Counted from the stretch's first letter, positions 26,989-36,459 are shown. The stretch: 64,000 nucleotides of DNA from Hyphomonadaceae bacterium (GCA_016791365.1 JAEUMT010000006.1:1-64000); one strand, 5' to 3'. Numbers and translations: made by a program. The notes: a model not told the origin generated them from the sequence alone.

Positions 26989-27924
26989 TCACGGGTTTTT
27001 CGCAGAACCGGCGTCCTGCACATTGGGCTTTGCCGTCAGCGCCGAGCGCAGCAGCAATATAGAAGCGTAGATAACAACAACCACGACCAGCCAACGCAGT
27101 GTGACGAGGTCGAGAGACTTGACGACGAATGCCGCCAGCAAGACCGCGGGTATGCCGCCAAGCGCCATGCCAAGCACAATCCGCAAGTCGATGCGCTCGG
27201 AACGGACGAGCTTTAGGCTCGAGGCTGGCATCAAGAATGCGCACGAGCCCATCATGATGGGAAACGCGGCAGCGGGATTCAGTCCCAGAAGACTGAGCAG
27301 CACCAATGAGGGTGCGTAGAGGCCAATGCCAAACATCATGAGCGCGCCCATGAGGAAGTGCCCGACAACAGCCACCGCGAAATATGCCGGCGGCAAGCTC
27401 AACGCCTCACCACCGACCGGCATGAGGTGCAGGTTCGACATTGCGTAGAGCGCGGCTGCGATCAGCAGCGCGACGCCGACCACGCCCTGCACCAATCGCA
27501 CCGGCGATTTTTCCACAATCGGCGCACCGACAAAAGCGCCCACGCATGATGCCGCTATGCACGAGATCAGCAGCACCGGATCAACCTGAACAAGCGAAAT
27601 GAAAATCAGCGCCTGCGCCACCGTAGGCAGCGCGTGACCAGCGTTGAGGATTGCCGGAAAGTAGCTATCCGGCGCCATCTTGCGGAGCTTCATGTACGCG
27701 GTGGTCGGCGCAAAAGAGCCAATACCGAGAGTGTCAAAGAAATTCGTCACCGCGCCGAGACCAATCGCCTCCACCTTAGGCGCCAGTTCACCGCGTTTGT
27801 GGGCGGTCCGGAGCAGAACGCTCGTGAACACGATAGCGATCACAGACAGCGCGGCGAGCAGCGCGCCGACGATTGTCATGACCCATTGCAGCGCCGCTTG
27901 CGCGATCGCACCGATGTCGCGCAT
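26989..27924 (-). CDS. sulfite exporter TauE/SafE family permease
   Basis: Start at ATG 27924 (MRDIGAIAQ) with Shine-Dalgarno GGGGAGG about 6 nt upstream; an in-frame start 24 nt earlier is less likely. The 311-aa protein has about eight hydrophobic helices in two repeats; each repeat has the TauE/SafE entry pattern (VEAIGLGAVTNFFDTLGIGSFAPTTAYMK and MGALMMFGIGLYAPSLVLLSLLGLNPAAAFPIMMGS). Substrate unknown; the family exports sulfite, sulfoacetate or other organic anions. It is 7 bp upstream of the DUF885 gene. Confidence 0.88.
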   Translation of the reverse strand: MRDIGAIAQAALQWVMTIVGALLAALSVIAIVFTSVLLRTAHKRGELAPKVEAIGLGAVTNFFDTLGIGSFAPTTAYMKLRKMAPDSYFPAILNAGHALPTVAQALIFISLVQVDPVLLISCIAASCVGAFVGAPIVEKSPVRLVQGVVGVALLIAAALYAMSNLHLMPVGGEALSLPPAYFAVAVVGHFLMGALMMFGIGLYAPSLVLLSLLGLNPAAAFPIMMGSCAFLMPASSLKLVRSERIDLRIVLGMALGGIPAVLLAAFVVKSLDLVTLRWLVVVVVIYASILLLRSALTAKPNVQDAGSAKNP

Positions 27925-28000
27925 GCGCACCTCCCCGTCGCTTTTCAATTGAGCACGACAGTCAGCGCCTTACAATATCCGCCTCAACAGGATCGCTCTT

Positions 28001-29149
28001 ATGCCAAACCGTCCGCCACCGATCGGCGCCGCCGAGCGCGCTGAACGTCTCGCCGCGTTGCGCCGCAACATGGAAGATATCGGCGTGAAGGCCGTGCTTC
28101 TGGGCTCCACGACGAGCCTGAAATACTTCACAGGCGTTTCCTGGCACGCGTCCGAACGCTTCTGCGGCGCCATCGTGCATGCAAACCGGCTGGAATATGT
28201 CGCACCGCGGTTTGAGCTTGAGAAGGTATCGAGCATCATTGGCGTGCCGGGCGAGGTGTTGACCTGGGAGGAGGACGAAAATCCCTATCGTCTCATCGCG
28301 GATCGCCTCCCCACAGGCCGCGTCGCGCTTGACGATCAGATCGCCCTTTTCATGTATCTGCGTTTACGCGGAGAAATGGGAGACGACCGGTTGATAGACG
28401 GCGGCCCCCTCATCAACACATTGCGGCGACAAAAATCCGCGTCTGAGCTTGCTCTGATGCAGCACGCGAAGGACATTACGCTGGAAGTTCATCGGCGCGC
28501 GTGGAAGCAATTGCATGAAGGTCAGCGCGCCTCCGAAGTTCAGCGCTTCATCGATGAGCAGCACCGCGCTTTCGGCGGCAACGGCACCACGTTCTGCATT
28601 GTCTCATTTGGCGAAGATACGTCGCTGCCCCACGGCGGCGAGGCAGACCGCGCATTGGCCCCGGGAGCCGTGGTGCTGATTGATACAGGAACCCAGATTG
28701 ACGGGTACAATTCAGACATCACGCGCACGTACGTGTTCGGCGAACCTACAACAGATGTACGCAAGGTGTGGGACGCGGAGAAGGAAGCACAAGCCGCGGC
28801 GTTCGACGCCGCCATCCTGGGAGCGCCATGCGAAGCGGCGGATTATGCGGCGCGCGTTGTGTTGGAACGACATGGATTTGGCCCGGACTATCGCCTGCCC
28901 GGCCTGCCTCACCGCACCGGTCACGGCATCGGCCTCGATGTGCACGAAGCGCCAAATCTGTGCCGCGGCGATATCACACCGCTCGCGCCCGGCATGTGTT
29001 TCTCAAATGAGCCAATGGTTGTCGTGCCAGGCCGGTTTGGCGTGCGGCACGAGGATCACTTCTACATGACCGACAAAGGTCCGCGCTGGTTTACGCAGCC
29101 TGCGGCAAGCATCGACGATCCGTTCGCGAACGCACCAGCGTTCGCCTGA
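28001..29149 (+). CDS. M24 family X-Pro aminopeptidase/dipeptidase
   Basis: A 382-residue creatinase/aminopeptidase P-type protein with an N-terminal creatinase domain (1-145) and a pita-bread catalytic domain (150-375). All dinuclear metal ligands are present: Asp in VLIDTGTQIDGYNSDITRT (two), His in GHGIGLDVHE, Glu in SNEPM, and Glu in RHEDHF. It is expected to cleave X-Pro or X-hydroxyproline bonds in the cytoplasm. It sits beside the hydroxyproline epimerase; the stop codons of the two convergent genes together form TGATCA. Confidence 0.9.
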   Translation: MPNRPPPIGAAERAERLAALRRNMEDIGVKAVLLGSTTSLKYFTGVSWHASERFCGAIVHANRLEYVAPRFELEKVSSIIGVPGEVLTWEEDENPYRLIADRLPTGRVALDDQIALFMYLRLRGEMGDDRLIDGGPLINTLRRQKSASELALMQHAKDITLEVHRRAWKQLHEGQRASEVQRFIDEQHRAFGGNGTTFCIVSFGEDTSLPHGGEADRALAPGAVVLIDTGTQIDGYNSDITRTYVFGEPTTDVRKVWDAEKEAQAAAFDAAILGAPCEAADYAARVVLERHGFGPDYRLPGLPHRTGHGIGLDVHEAPNLCRGDITPLAPGMCFSNEPMVVVPGRFGVRHEDHFYMTDKGPRWFTQPAASIDDPFANAPAFA

Positions 29150-30151
29150 TCAGATCACCTGGAAGCCGTGCGCGAAGACGTCTTCGTCGTCGATCCAGAT
29201 TTCATTGCGGCCTGTCGCGATGGCGCTGCCTTCGATCGACGGAACAATTGCGCGTTGGCCGCCAATCTCGGTTTCCGCTTCAACGCGTCCAATGAACCGG
29301 CTGCAAATGTAGCTCTCATGCACGAACGCTTCGCCGACCTTGAGACGGCCTTTTGCGTGCAGGTGAGCCAAGCGCGCTGAAGTGCCGGTGCCGCACGGCG
29401 AGCGATCAATCGCTTTGTCGCCATAGAACACGGCGTTGCGGCCGTCAGCGTCTTTGCTCTTGGGCGCATCGGCCCAGAGCACGTGGCTGACGCCGCGAAT
29501 AGTGGAGTCGACCGGATGCACTGGCTCGACTTGCTCACGCACAATCCGACGAATGACCGGCGAAAGCTGAAGGATGCGCGCGGCGCCGAGATCGTCGAGG
29601 CTCTTGTAAGCGCCTTGCGGCTCGATGATCGCGTAGAAATTGCCGCCATATGCGATGTCGAGCGTCAGCGCCCCAAAATCCGGAACATCAATGCGAACGT
29701 TCTCGGCGGCGAGGTAACTTGGGACATTGCGAATCCGGACGCTCCGCACGCGCCCGCCTTCTTGCACATAATTGAGTTCGATCTTCCCGGCCGGGACCTC
29801 GGCAACAAAACGCCCGGGCGTGCGGGGTTTTATCAAGCCGTTCTCAAGCGCGAATGTCACGATCCCGATCGTGCCATGCCCGCACATCGGCAAACACCCG
29901 CTGGTTTCGATAAAGAGGATGCCGACATCGGCGTCGGGCGTCGTTGGCGGATAGAGAAAACCACCGCTCATCATGTCGTGGCCGCGGGGCTCGAAGCAAA
30001 GGCCAGTGCGAATCCAATCGTAGCGCGTCAGAAAATCCTGACGGCGCTCACTCATGCTCGAGCCAACGAGTTCCGGCGCGCCTTCGATGACGAGTCGCAC
30101 CGGGTTGCCAGCCGTGTGCCCGTCGATGCAGCGAAAGACGTGACGCGTCAC
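29150..30151 (-). CDS. 4-hydroxyproline 2-epimerase (proline racemase family)
   Basis: A 333-aa proline-racemase-fold enzyme. Both catalytic cysteines are present: Cys90 in MCGHGTIG and Cys253 in DRSPCGTGTSARLA. Two cysteines mark epimerases/racemases; hydroxyproline dehydratases have Thr or Ser at one site. With the DapA-family deaminase and FAD dehydrogenase next to it, conversion of trans-4-hydroxy-L-proline to cis-4-hydroxy-D-proline (LhpA/HypF step) is the best call. The start overlaps the deaminase stop by 4 bp. Confidence 0.88.
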   Translation of the reverse strand: MTRHVFRCIDGHTAGNPVRLVIEGAPELVGSSMSERRQDFLTRYDWIRTGLCFEPRGHDMMSGGFLYPPTTPDADVGILFIETSGCLPMCGHGTIGIVTFALENGLIKPRTPGRFVAEVPAGKIELNYVQEGGRVRSVRIRNVPSYLAAENVRIDVPDFGALTLDIAYGGNFYAIIEPQGAYKSLDDLGAARILQLSPVIRRIVREQVEPVHPVDSTIRGVSHVLWADAPKSKDADGRNAVFYGDKAIDRSPCGTGTSARLAHLHAKGRLKVGEAFVHESYICSRFIGRVEAETEIGGQRAIVPSIEGSAIATGRNEIWIDDEDVFAHGFQVI

Positions 30152-31056
30152 GCGGCTGCCTTCAACGCCGGGCGCGTCGCGGCCGCCTTCTCAACCATGG
30201 CGGTGACCTCAGCGCGACGCGCGCCGATGAGCGGATAGCGCGGCGGCCTTACACGCTCACTGCCCCGGCCCATAATTTGCTCAGCGAGCTTAATGGACTG
30301 AACAAGGTCGTGCTCGGCATCTAAATGCAGCAGCGGCATAAACCAGCGATAGATCGCGAGCGCTGTTTCCAAATCATTGCGCTTGAAGGCGTTGTAAAGC
30401 TCGAGCGATTCCTTTGGAAACGCGTTGGTCAGCCCCGACACCCAGCCCTTCGCGCCAAGCATCAAGCCTTCAAGCGCGACATCGTCCAGGCCGGCAAACA
30501 ACATGATTTTGTCGCCAACGGCATTGTAGAGATCGGTGAAGCGGCGCGTGTCCGGCGCGCTCTCTTTCAGACAGACAATGTTTGGAATATCCGCGAGTTG
30601 CTTGATCGCTTCGATGCCCACGCTCACGCGGTACGCCGGCGGATTGTTATAGAGCATAATCGGCAGGCTGGTTTCCTTCGCGACCGCCTTGAAATGCGCC
30701 ACGAGTTCGGCTTCCGCCGGCACATAAACCATGGCCGGCAACAACATCAGGCCATCCGCGCCGAGCTTCTCGGCGTCACGTGCAAATTCGATGGCGCGAT
30801 TGGTGTCGAGTTCGGAAACGCCCGCGATAATCGGCGCGCGCTTGCCGACGGCTTCAACAGCGGCCCGCAATACGTCCCGTTTTTCGTCCGGCAACAGCGA
30901 ATTGTTCTCGCCCACGGTGCCCATAATAATGAGGCCGTGGACGCCGTCACGGATCAGCGCGTCCTGCACGCGCTGGGTTTCGCCGATATCAATGGAGAGA
31001 TCGGGCGCGAACTGCGTCGTCGCCGCCGGAAACACGCCATGCCAATCGACTTGCAT
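30148..31056 (-). CDS. DapA-family lyase, probable 1-pyrroline-4-hydroxy-2-carboxylate deaminase
   Basis: A 302-aa class I aldolase of the DHDPS/NAL superfamily. The Schiff-base lysine is Lys164 in VCLKESAPD, the catalytic tyrosine Tyr136 in MLYNNPP, and the substrate loop GTVGENNSL is at about 46-54. In hydroxyproline clusters this family member deaminates and dehydrates pyrroline-4-hydroxy-2-carboxylate to 2-oxoglutarate semialdehyde (LhpC). The family is functionally diverse, so the specific activity rests on context. Confidence 0.82.
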   Translation of the reverse strand: MQVDWHGVFPAATTQFAPDLSIDIGETQRVQDALIRDGVHGLIIMGTVGENNSLLPDEKRDVLRAAVEAVGKRAPIIAGVSELDTNRAIEFARDAEKLGADGLMLLPAMVYVPAEAELVAHFKAVAKETSLPIMLYNNPPAYRVSVGIEAIKQLADIPNIVCLKESAPDTRRFTDLYNAVGDKIMLFAGLDDVALEGLMLGAKGWVSGLTNAFPKESLELYNAFKRNDLETALAIYRWFMPLLHLDAEHDLVQSIKLAEQIMGRGSERVRPPRYPLIGARRAEVTAMVEKAAATRPALKAAA

Positions 31057-31106
31057 CAGAACCCCCAGTTGCTTACGCGGGCAAACCTATACGATCCGGT
31101 GGGGCG

Positions 31107-32339
31107 ATGAAAACGATTCTGGTCATTGGCGGCGGCATTGTTGGCGCCTCCTCCGCGCTGCGGCTGCAGGCGGCGGGCGTTCAGGTGACGTTGATCGATC
31201 CGGGCGATCCGCGGCGCGGCGCATCCTACGGCAATGCCGGCCATATCGGCGCCGAGCAGGTGGCGCCGTGGTCGGCATGGGGAAATGTCCTGCGCGCGCC
31301 CCGGTCGAGCTTTGGCGCGGGCGGCCCGCTCGATTTTCGCTGGAGCGATGTAGCGCTTTGGACGCCGTGGTCGATGCAGTTCCTGCGCGCGTGCGATCCG
31401 GCCCGGTTCGAGCGCGGGCGCGAGGCGCTGATCGAACTGCTGGCGGATTCCTTGCCGGCCTGGCGCCGGATCGCGGAATTGGCGGGCGCGCCCGAGATTG
31501 TGATCCCACACGGCCATGCGACGGCATGGATGACAGAGCGCGGCGCGGCCGACGGATTGGCGGCGTGCGCGGCGGCGACATGGGGCCGCACGACGAGCTA
31601 TCGCGAAATGACGGGCGCGGAATTGGCGCGCTATGGAAATGTGCTCAATCGCCCGCCGACCGCGGCCGTGATTTTCAGCGGCACCGGGCAAGTCAGCGAC
31701 CCTCAGGGCGCGCGGGCTGCCATGTTGGCTTCGTTTGCGGAGCGTGGCGGAGAGATGGTCACCGGCCGGGTTACGCGGCTTGAGGCGAACGCGCGCATCG
31801 CTCTGGCGGATGGTCCGGCGCGCGAGGCGGATGCAGTGCTCGTATGCGCGGGGCCTTGGTCGCGGTCGCTGATGGAGCAGCTTGGCGTGCGCGCGCCGCT
31901 GATTGGCGAGCGCGGCTATCATCTGCAGAGCGCGGAGACGAATTGGCCGCACGATCTGCCGACGACAGTGTTTGAAGAGAATTTCATCGCGGTGTCGCGC
32001 TTCACAAGCGGTTTGCGCTGCACGAGTTTCGTGGAGTTTGGGTCGCCGGATGCGCCCGGCGATGAACGCAAGTGGCGGCGTCTGCGGCAGCGCATCGGTG
32101 AACTCGGGATCAAATTTGAAGCGAACCCCGATCGCTGGGTTGGCTCGCGTCCGTCCCTGCCCGATTTTCTACCCGCCATCGGCCGCTTGGAGCGCGCGCC
32201 GAAAGTGCTCTACGCGTTCGGGCATGCGCATTTGGGACTGACGGAAGCGCCGATCACGGCGGAGATCATCGCGGCGATCGCAGCGGACAAGCCGCCGCCG
32301 GTCGATATTGCACCGTTTAGGATTGAGCGGTTTGGGTGA
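31107..32339 (+). CDS. FAD-dependent D-amino acid/D-hydroxyproline dehydrogenase
   Basis: A 410-aa DadA-type flavoprotein with an N-terminal Rossmann motif (ILVIGGGIVGASSALRLQ) and the C-terminal FAD-binding segment LYAFGHAHLGLTEAP. It is divergent from the deaminase-epimerase pair (50 bp between starts), so the three genes likely share regulation. Oxidation of cis-4-hydroxy-D-proline to pyrroline-4-hydroxy-2-carboxylate (LhpB step) is inferred from context; D-alanine oxidation is the alternative. Confidence 0.82.
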   Translation: MKTILVIGGGIVGASSALRLQAAGVQVTLIDPGDPRRGASYGNAGHIGAEQVAPWSAWGNVLRAPRSSFGAGGPLDFRWSDVALWTPWSMQFLRACDPARFERGREALIELLADSLPAWRRIAELAGAPEIVIPHGHATAWMTERGAADGLAACAAATWGRTTSYREMTGAELARYGNVLNRPPTAAVIFSGTGQVSDPQGARAAMLASFAERGGEMVTGRVTRLEANARIALADGPAREADAVLVCAGPWSRSLMEQLGVRAPLIGERGYHLQSAETNWPHDLPTTVFEENFIAVSRFTSGLRCTSFVEFGSPDAPGDERKWRRLRQRIGELGIKFEANPDRWVGSRPSLPDFLPAIGRLERAPKVLYAFGHAHLGLTEAPITAEIIAAIAADKPPPVDIAPFRIERFG

Positions 32340-32380
32340 GGATTGTGATGAGGGTGCATGCAACTCGTCCGACGCCTGAT

Positions 32381-32438
32381 CACCCTCACCCGCTTCGAAC
32401 AAAGTTCGAAGCGACCTCTCCCTTACAGGGAGAGGTGA
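32381..32438. repeat. palindromic REP-type repeat, copy A6
   Basis: CACCCTCACCCGC followed by TTCGAA, AAAG, TTCGAA, then CCTCTCCC, TTACA, GGGAGAGG. Two nested hairpins, clearly related to copies A1-A3 by the CACCCTCACCC and CTCTCCC/GGGAGAG blocks. It lies between the convergent stops of the FAD dehydrogenase and korB genes and could act as a two-way transcription barrier. Confidence 0.7.
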
Positions 32439-32450
32439 CGCTCACCGCCG

Positions 32451-33506
32451 CTAGCGCAAACTAGCGTTGATCTTTTCCAGGTCCGCCACGCTCGGAATGA
32501 GATCCGCGTCGGGCAACTTGTTCAACGGCGTATCAACCGTGCCCATTGAATCGTGCAAATCGCTCGCTTCCGGATCGACATAGAGCAGACCCGTCACGAT
32601 CTCGCCTTCGGCGGCTTTGCGCGCGAGATAGCCGAGCGCTTCGTTCCGATCTGTCGCGTCGTAATCGTCTTCGATCTTACGCAGACGCAGAATTGATCCG
32701 TCGTGCTGGCGAACTTCCTTCAATTCACCAGCCTTATAGTCAGCCGTGATCGGCGCACGCGGCGTGATGACATCGACACGGTTCACCGCCTCATTGTGCT
32801 CGCGCACGTAGTCGAAGCTCTTGGTCGAGCCGACGTGATTATTAAACGCCACGCACGGGCTGATGACGTCGATGAACGACGTGCCCTTGTGCGAAAGCGC
32901 GCCTTTGATCAGCGGCACGAGCTGGTGCTTGTCGCCCGAGAAGCTGCGGCCAACGTAGGTGGCGCCGAGTTGCAGCGCGAGCATGACAAGATCGATGGCG
33001 CTATCCTTGTTCTCCGCGCCCTTCTTGGCCTTCGAGCCCTTGTCGGACGTGGCGGAGAACTGGCCCTTGGTAAGCCCGTAAACGCCGTTGTTTTCGCAGA
33101 TGTACGTCATGTTCACGCCGCGGCGGACAGCGTGGCAGAATTGACCGAGGCCAATCGAAGCGCTGTCGCCATCGCCGCTGACGCCGAGATAAATCAGATC
33201 GCGAGCAGCGATGTTGGCGCCGGTGAGCACCGACGGCATGCGGCCGTGGACGGCATTGAAGCCGTGCGCGGGGCTGACGAAATAGTCCGGCGTCTTCGAC
33301 GAGCAACCGATCCCCGAGAACTTTGCGAGCCGATGCGGGGCAAGATCGATTTCGAAGCAAGCTTGAATAATCGACGCGCTGATCGAGTCGTGCCCACACC
33401 CAGCGCAGAGCGTGGAGATACGCCCTTCATAATCGCGGCGGGTGAAGCCGAGCGCGTTCTTTTCCAGCGACGGGTGATGCAACGGCGGTTTGGCGATGTA
33501 GGTCAT
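32451..33506 (-). CDS. korB: 2-oxoacid:ferredoxin oxidoreductase beta subunit, probably 2-oxoglutarate specific
   Basis: A 351-aa TPP-binding subunit. CAGCGH (Cys34, Cys37) and Cys68 in GIGCSSK are [4Fe-4S]-type ligands, GDGDS at 111-115 starts the TPP-Mg motif, and ENNGVYGLTKGQFS follows. These match KorB of 2-oxoglutarate:ferredoxin oxidoreductases. It shares one base with the korA stop (TAATG), so it is translationally coupled. It catalyses oxidative decarboxylation of 2-oxoglutarate to succinyl-CoA with ferredoxin as acceptor, if the substrate assignment is right. Confidence 0.9.
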   Translation of the reverse strand: MTYIAKPPLHHPSLEKNALGFTRRDYEGRISTLCAGCGHDSISASIIQACFEIDLAPHRLAKFSGIGCSSKTPDYFVSPAHGFNAVHGRMPSVLTGANIAARDLIYLGVSGDGDSASIGLGQFCHAVRRGVNMTYICENNGVYGLTKGQFSATSDKGSKAKKGAENKDSAIDLVMLALQLGATYVGRSFSGDKHQLVPLIKGALSHKGTSFIDVISPCVAFNNHVGSTKSFDYVREHNEAVNRVDVITPRAPITADYKAGELKEVRQHDGSILRLRKIEDDYDATDRNEALGYLARKAAEGEIVTGLLYVDPEASDLHDSMGTVDTPLNKLPDADLIPSVADLEKINASLR

Positions 33507-35338
33507 TACGCTTTCTCCCGCAGCGGCGCCGCGTGCGGGCCTTTGAGCTTTTCGGTGATGGCGGCGATGATGAAACGCGCCGTGATCGGCGTGCCGTCAT
33601 AGTGCAGCACCGAGACGAGATTCGCCGGATTGATGCCGCCCTCGTTCACCAACAATGACTTCAGCTGCGCATCACGGTTCTGTTCGACCACGAACACTTG
33701 CTCGTGCTCGTTGATAAAGTCGAACACTTCATTGCTGAACGGAAATCCGCGAATGCGCATCGCATCGAGATGGATGCTGTGTCCTTCGAGCGCGTGCAGC
33801 GCTTCTTCCATCGAAGGATCGGTGGAGCCCATATAGATCACGCCGTCGGGCGCCGCCTTCGAGGCCTTGCGGACAATCGGCGCCGGCACGTGGGATTTCA
33901 TGGTCTCCCATTTGCGCAGCAAGCGCTCCATGCCTTCGGTGTAGTCCTCGCCCTTCTCGGAATAGCGCGCGTCCTTGTCATGTGACGAGCCGCGCGTGAA
34001 GTAACTGCCTTTAGTGGGGTGCGTGCCGGGAAGCGTGCGATACGGCACCGCGTCGCCATCGACATCGCGGTAGCGGCCAAACGCAACGCCCTGCTCCAAA
34101 TGCTCGTACGACAGCACCTTGCCGCGGTTGAGGTGGCGCTTGGCGTCCCATTTGAACGGCGGCGTGAGCCATTCCTGCATGCCGATATCAAGTTCAAGCA
34201 TGACGAAGATGGTCGTCTGGAAAAAATCGGCGAGATCGAACGCCTGCGCGCCGAATTCGAACGCTTCCGTCGGATTGCCTGGAAACAGCATCGGATGCTT
34301 GGTGTCGCCGTGTGAGGCGTATGCGGCGAGGAGCAAGTCTGACTGTTGCGTACGCGTCGGCATGCCCGTCGATGGGCCTCCGCGTTGCACATCGAAGATC
34401 ACAGCCGGAATCTCGGCGTAGTACGAAAAGCCGACGAACTCGTTCATCAGCGAAATGCCGGGACCGGAGGTGCAGGTAAATGCGCGCGAGCCCGCCCAGC
34501 CGGCGCCCATCACCATGCCGATCGAGGCAATTTCATCTTCCGCCTGCACGATGGCGTAACGGTTCTTGCCGTCCGCGTCCTTGCGGAGCATCTGGCAATA
34601 TTTCTGAAAGCCTTCCGCAAGCGATGTCGACGGCGTGATTGGATACCAGGCACAGAACGTGGCGCCGCCATAAACCGCGCCAAGCGCGGCCGCCTCATTG
34701 CCTTCGACAAAAATGCGGTCGCCAACCTTGTCCGCGCGCTTCAATTTGAGGCCGATCGGCGCCAGGTGATCGGACGCGTATTTATAGCCAAGCTCAAAAG
34801 CCTTGAAGTTCGGCTCGATCAGCTTGTCCTTGCCCTTGAACTCTTCCTTCAGCAGGTCCTTTACGACCTGGGTCTCAAAGCCCAGCAGCTGCGCCAGCAC
34901 GCCGACATAGCAAATATTCTTGAACAGCTGCCGCTGACGCGGATCGGCGAACTCACTCGCGATCAACTCCGTCAAAGGCGCGCCGATGATGGTGATGTCA
35001 TCGCGAAACTTCGACGCCGGCAGCGGCTTGGATGAATCATAAAGGAGATAGCCGCCGGCTTCGACCGCTTTGATGTCGGCGTCCCATGTTTGCGGGTTCA
35101 TCGCGATCATAAGGTCGACACCGCCACGGCGTCCGAGCCAGCCCGCTTCCGACACCCGCACTTCGTACCAGGTCGGCAGACCCTGAATGTTCGAGGGGAA
35201 GATGTTGCGCGCGCCCACCGGCACGCCCATGCGCAAGATCACCTTGGCGAATAAGCCGTTGGCGCTGGCCGAACCGGAGCCATTCACATTGGCGAATTTG
35301 ACAACGAAATCGTTCGTCGCGGCGAGTGGCTTGGCCAT
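33506..35338 (-). CDS. korA: 2-oxoacid:ferredoxin oxidoreductase alpha subunit (gamma-alpha fusion)
   Basis: A 610-aa subunit with a fused N-terminal gamma domain (about 10-190, NGSGSASANGLFAKVILRMG) and an alpha pyrimidine-binding domain (about 205-600, FCAWYPITPSTSLAEGF and VQRGGPSTGMPTRTQQSDLL). The gamma-alpha fusion is the usual layout in aerobic and facultative bacteria with KorAB. It forms a heterotetramer with KorB. In place of NADH-linked OGDH it would let the cell make reduced ferredoxin from 2-oxoglutarate. Confidence 0.9.
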   Translation of the reverse strand: MAKPLAATNDFVVKFANVNGSGSASANGLFAKVILRMGVPVGARNIFPSNIQGLPTWYEVRVSEAGWLGRRGGVDLMIAMNPQTWDADIKAVEAGGYLLYDSSKPLPASKFRDDITIIGAPLTELIASEFADPRQRQLFKNICYVGVLAQLLGFETQVVKDLLKEEFKGKDKLIEPNFKAFELGYKYASDHLAPIGLKLKRADKVGDRIFVEGNEAAALGAVYGGATFCAWYPITPSTSLAEGFQKYCQMLRKDADGKNRYAIVQAEDEIASIGMVMGAGWAGSRAFTCTSGPGISLMNEFVGFSYYAEIPAVIFDVQRGGPSTGMPTRTQQSDLLLAAYASHGDTKHPMLFPGNPTEAFEFGAQAFDLADFFQTTIFVMLELDIGMQEWLTPPFKWDAKRHLNRGKVLSYEHLEQGVAFGRYRDVDGDAVPYRTLPGTHPTKGSYFTRGSSHDKDARYSEKGEDYTEGMERLLRKWETMKSHVPAPIVRKASKAAPDGVIYMGSTDPSMEEALHALEGHSIHLDAMRIRGFPFSNEVFDFINEHEQVFVVEQNRDAQLKSLLVNEGGINPANLVSVLHYDGTPITARFIIAAITEKLKGPHAAPLREKA

Positions 35339-35431
35339 GCGAAGGTGTGCGCCTCGTAACCCGCGCGAAAGCAGCCAGTCCGCTCCGCGGGGAGCAACTC
35401 AATAGCCTGTCACGACCTGCAATTGAAGGGC

Positions 35432-36157
35432 TCAGCCGCGCGAAGCGCGCTGCGGCGGCCGGTTTGCGCTGAACACGATCGAGGCATTGCCGAAATGGCT
35501 GCGATAGCGGTCGAGCTTGTCCTGGCTGATCGTCCGATACCCCATCACCGGCTCGACCACGACGAAGCGCTCATCGTCATAGCCCACGACCAAAAGGTAA
35601 TGGTCGACCATCTCCAGGCCGGTAAGCTCCGACACCTGCCCCACTCGGTTCGAGAGGAAGCCGCCGGCGTAGCCGATGACGGGCGTGTTGGCGCCGGGGA
35701 AGGTCCTGTTCTGGACGTAAATGGACGGCAGTCGCACTGCGACAAGCACCGGGCGCCCGCTTTCCAGTTCGCGGATGATCGCGGCATTGTCCAGCCGGAC
35801 GCCACTTGCAACGAGGCCATTGGCTTGCGCGAGAGTCAGCAGTTCCGCGATCGAATATCCGGCGGACTGCGCCGGCGGCGTGCTGGCATAAATGTCATTC
35901 CCGGCGATCGTGCCCGGGCCGCGCCAGTAATTGATCACGCTCGCCAGAGCGTGCGCCCCGCAGGAGGGTCCTTCTGTCTGGCGGTCGTGCGCGACCGGCA
36001 ACACGAGGGCATTGGCCTCCATGCGCCGGTCGAACACTTCAAAGCTGTTGTTGGCGCTCTCTTCGGCGAACGTGCTCACGTCGGGTACCGGCGTGACGGC
36101 GCATCCAGCGATGATGAACGCCAACGACAAAGCCGCGGCGCTTAAGCGCCTCAGCAT
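35432..36157 (-). CDS. C39-like cysteine peptidase lipoprotein
   Basis: Start at ATG 36157, sharing a base with the stop of the upstream peptide gene (TAATG). The 241-aa product has a lipobox (IAGC, Cys19) and a papain-like C39 fold: Cys66 in EGPSCGAHALASVINYW, His186 in LEMVDHYLLVVGYDD, and a final acidic residue in VVVEPVMGY. There is no ABC transporter domain, so this is a free membrane-anchored peptidase. The arrangement resembles the PA2778-type cysteine peptidase next to PA2779-type small membrane peptides in other proteobacteria. The substrate may be the two small proteins encoded just upstream. Confidence 0.8.
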   Translation of the reverse strand: MLRRLSAAALSLAFIIAGCAVTPVPDVSTFAEESANNSFEVFDRRMEANALVLPVAHDRQTEGPSCGAHALASVINYWRGPGTIAGNDIYASTPPAQSAGYSIAELLTLAQANGLVASGVRLDNAAIIRELESGRPVLVAVRLPSIYVQNRTFPGANTPVIGYAGGFLSNRVGQVSELTGLEMVDHYLLVVGYDDERFVVVEPVMGYRTISQDKLDRYRSHFGNASIVFSANRPPQRASRG

Positions 36158-36459
36158 TAGCCGACTGCGACCGCAATGACGACCACGCCGGCGAGAATGC
36201 CGAGCAGCAGCCATTGGTTGTCCGTGATGCCGGCCTGGTAGTCAGCGGCTTCTTCTTCCGAGAGCACGCGCACTTCGTACCCTTGATTTTGCAGCTCCAT
36301 GGCGCGGTTCGACGCATCGGCGCCGAGGCCGTAGCTTTGGAGTTCTTGCGCCGTAAAGGTCTGCGGAGCAGCCGAACGGAATTGTGCTTGTTCAGCATAG
36401 GCGGGTGCGGTGGCTAGCGCGAAAGCAAGCGCCGCAGCGCCGAGAAAACGAGACTTCAT
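36157..36459 (-). CDS. small secreted peptide with C-terminal membrane helix, paralogue 1
   Basis: A 100-residue protein starting at ATG 36459 with AGGAAGGGA about 10 nt upstream. It has a Sec signal peptide (MKSRFLGAAALAFALATAPAYAEQ), a short acidic linker (AQFRSAAPQTFTAQELQSYGLGADASNRAMELQNQGYEVRVLSEEEA), and a C-terminal hydrophobic helix (WLLLGILAGVVVIAVAVG). It is translationally coupled to the C39 peptidase gene. Clearly paralogous with the next gene over (36686-36988). The layout is that of PA2779-like proteins, though I cannot confirm homology. Confidence 0.8.
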   Translation of the reverse strand: MKSRFLGAAALAFALATAPAYAEQAQFRSAAPQTFTAQELQSYGLGADASNRAMELQNQGYEVRVLSEEEAADYQAGITDNQWLLLGILAGVVVIAVAVG

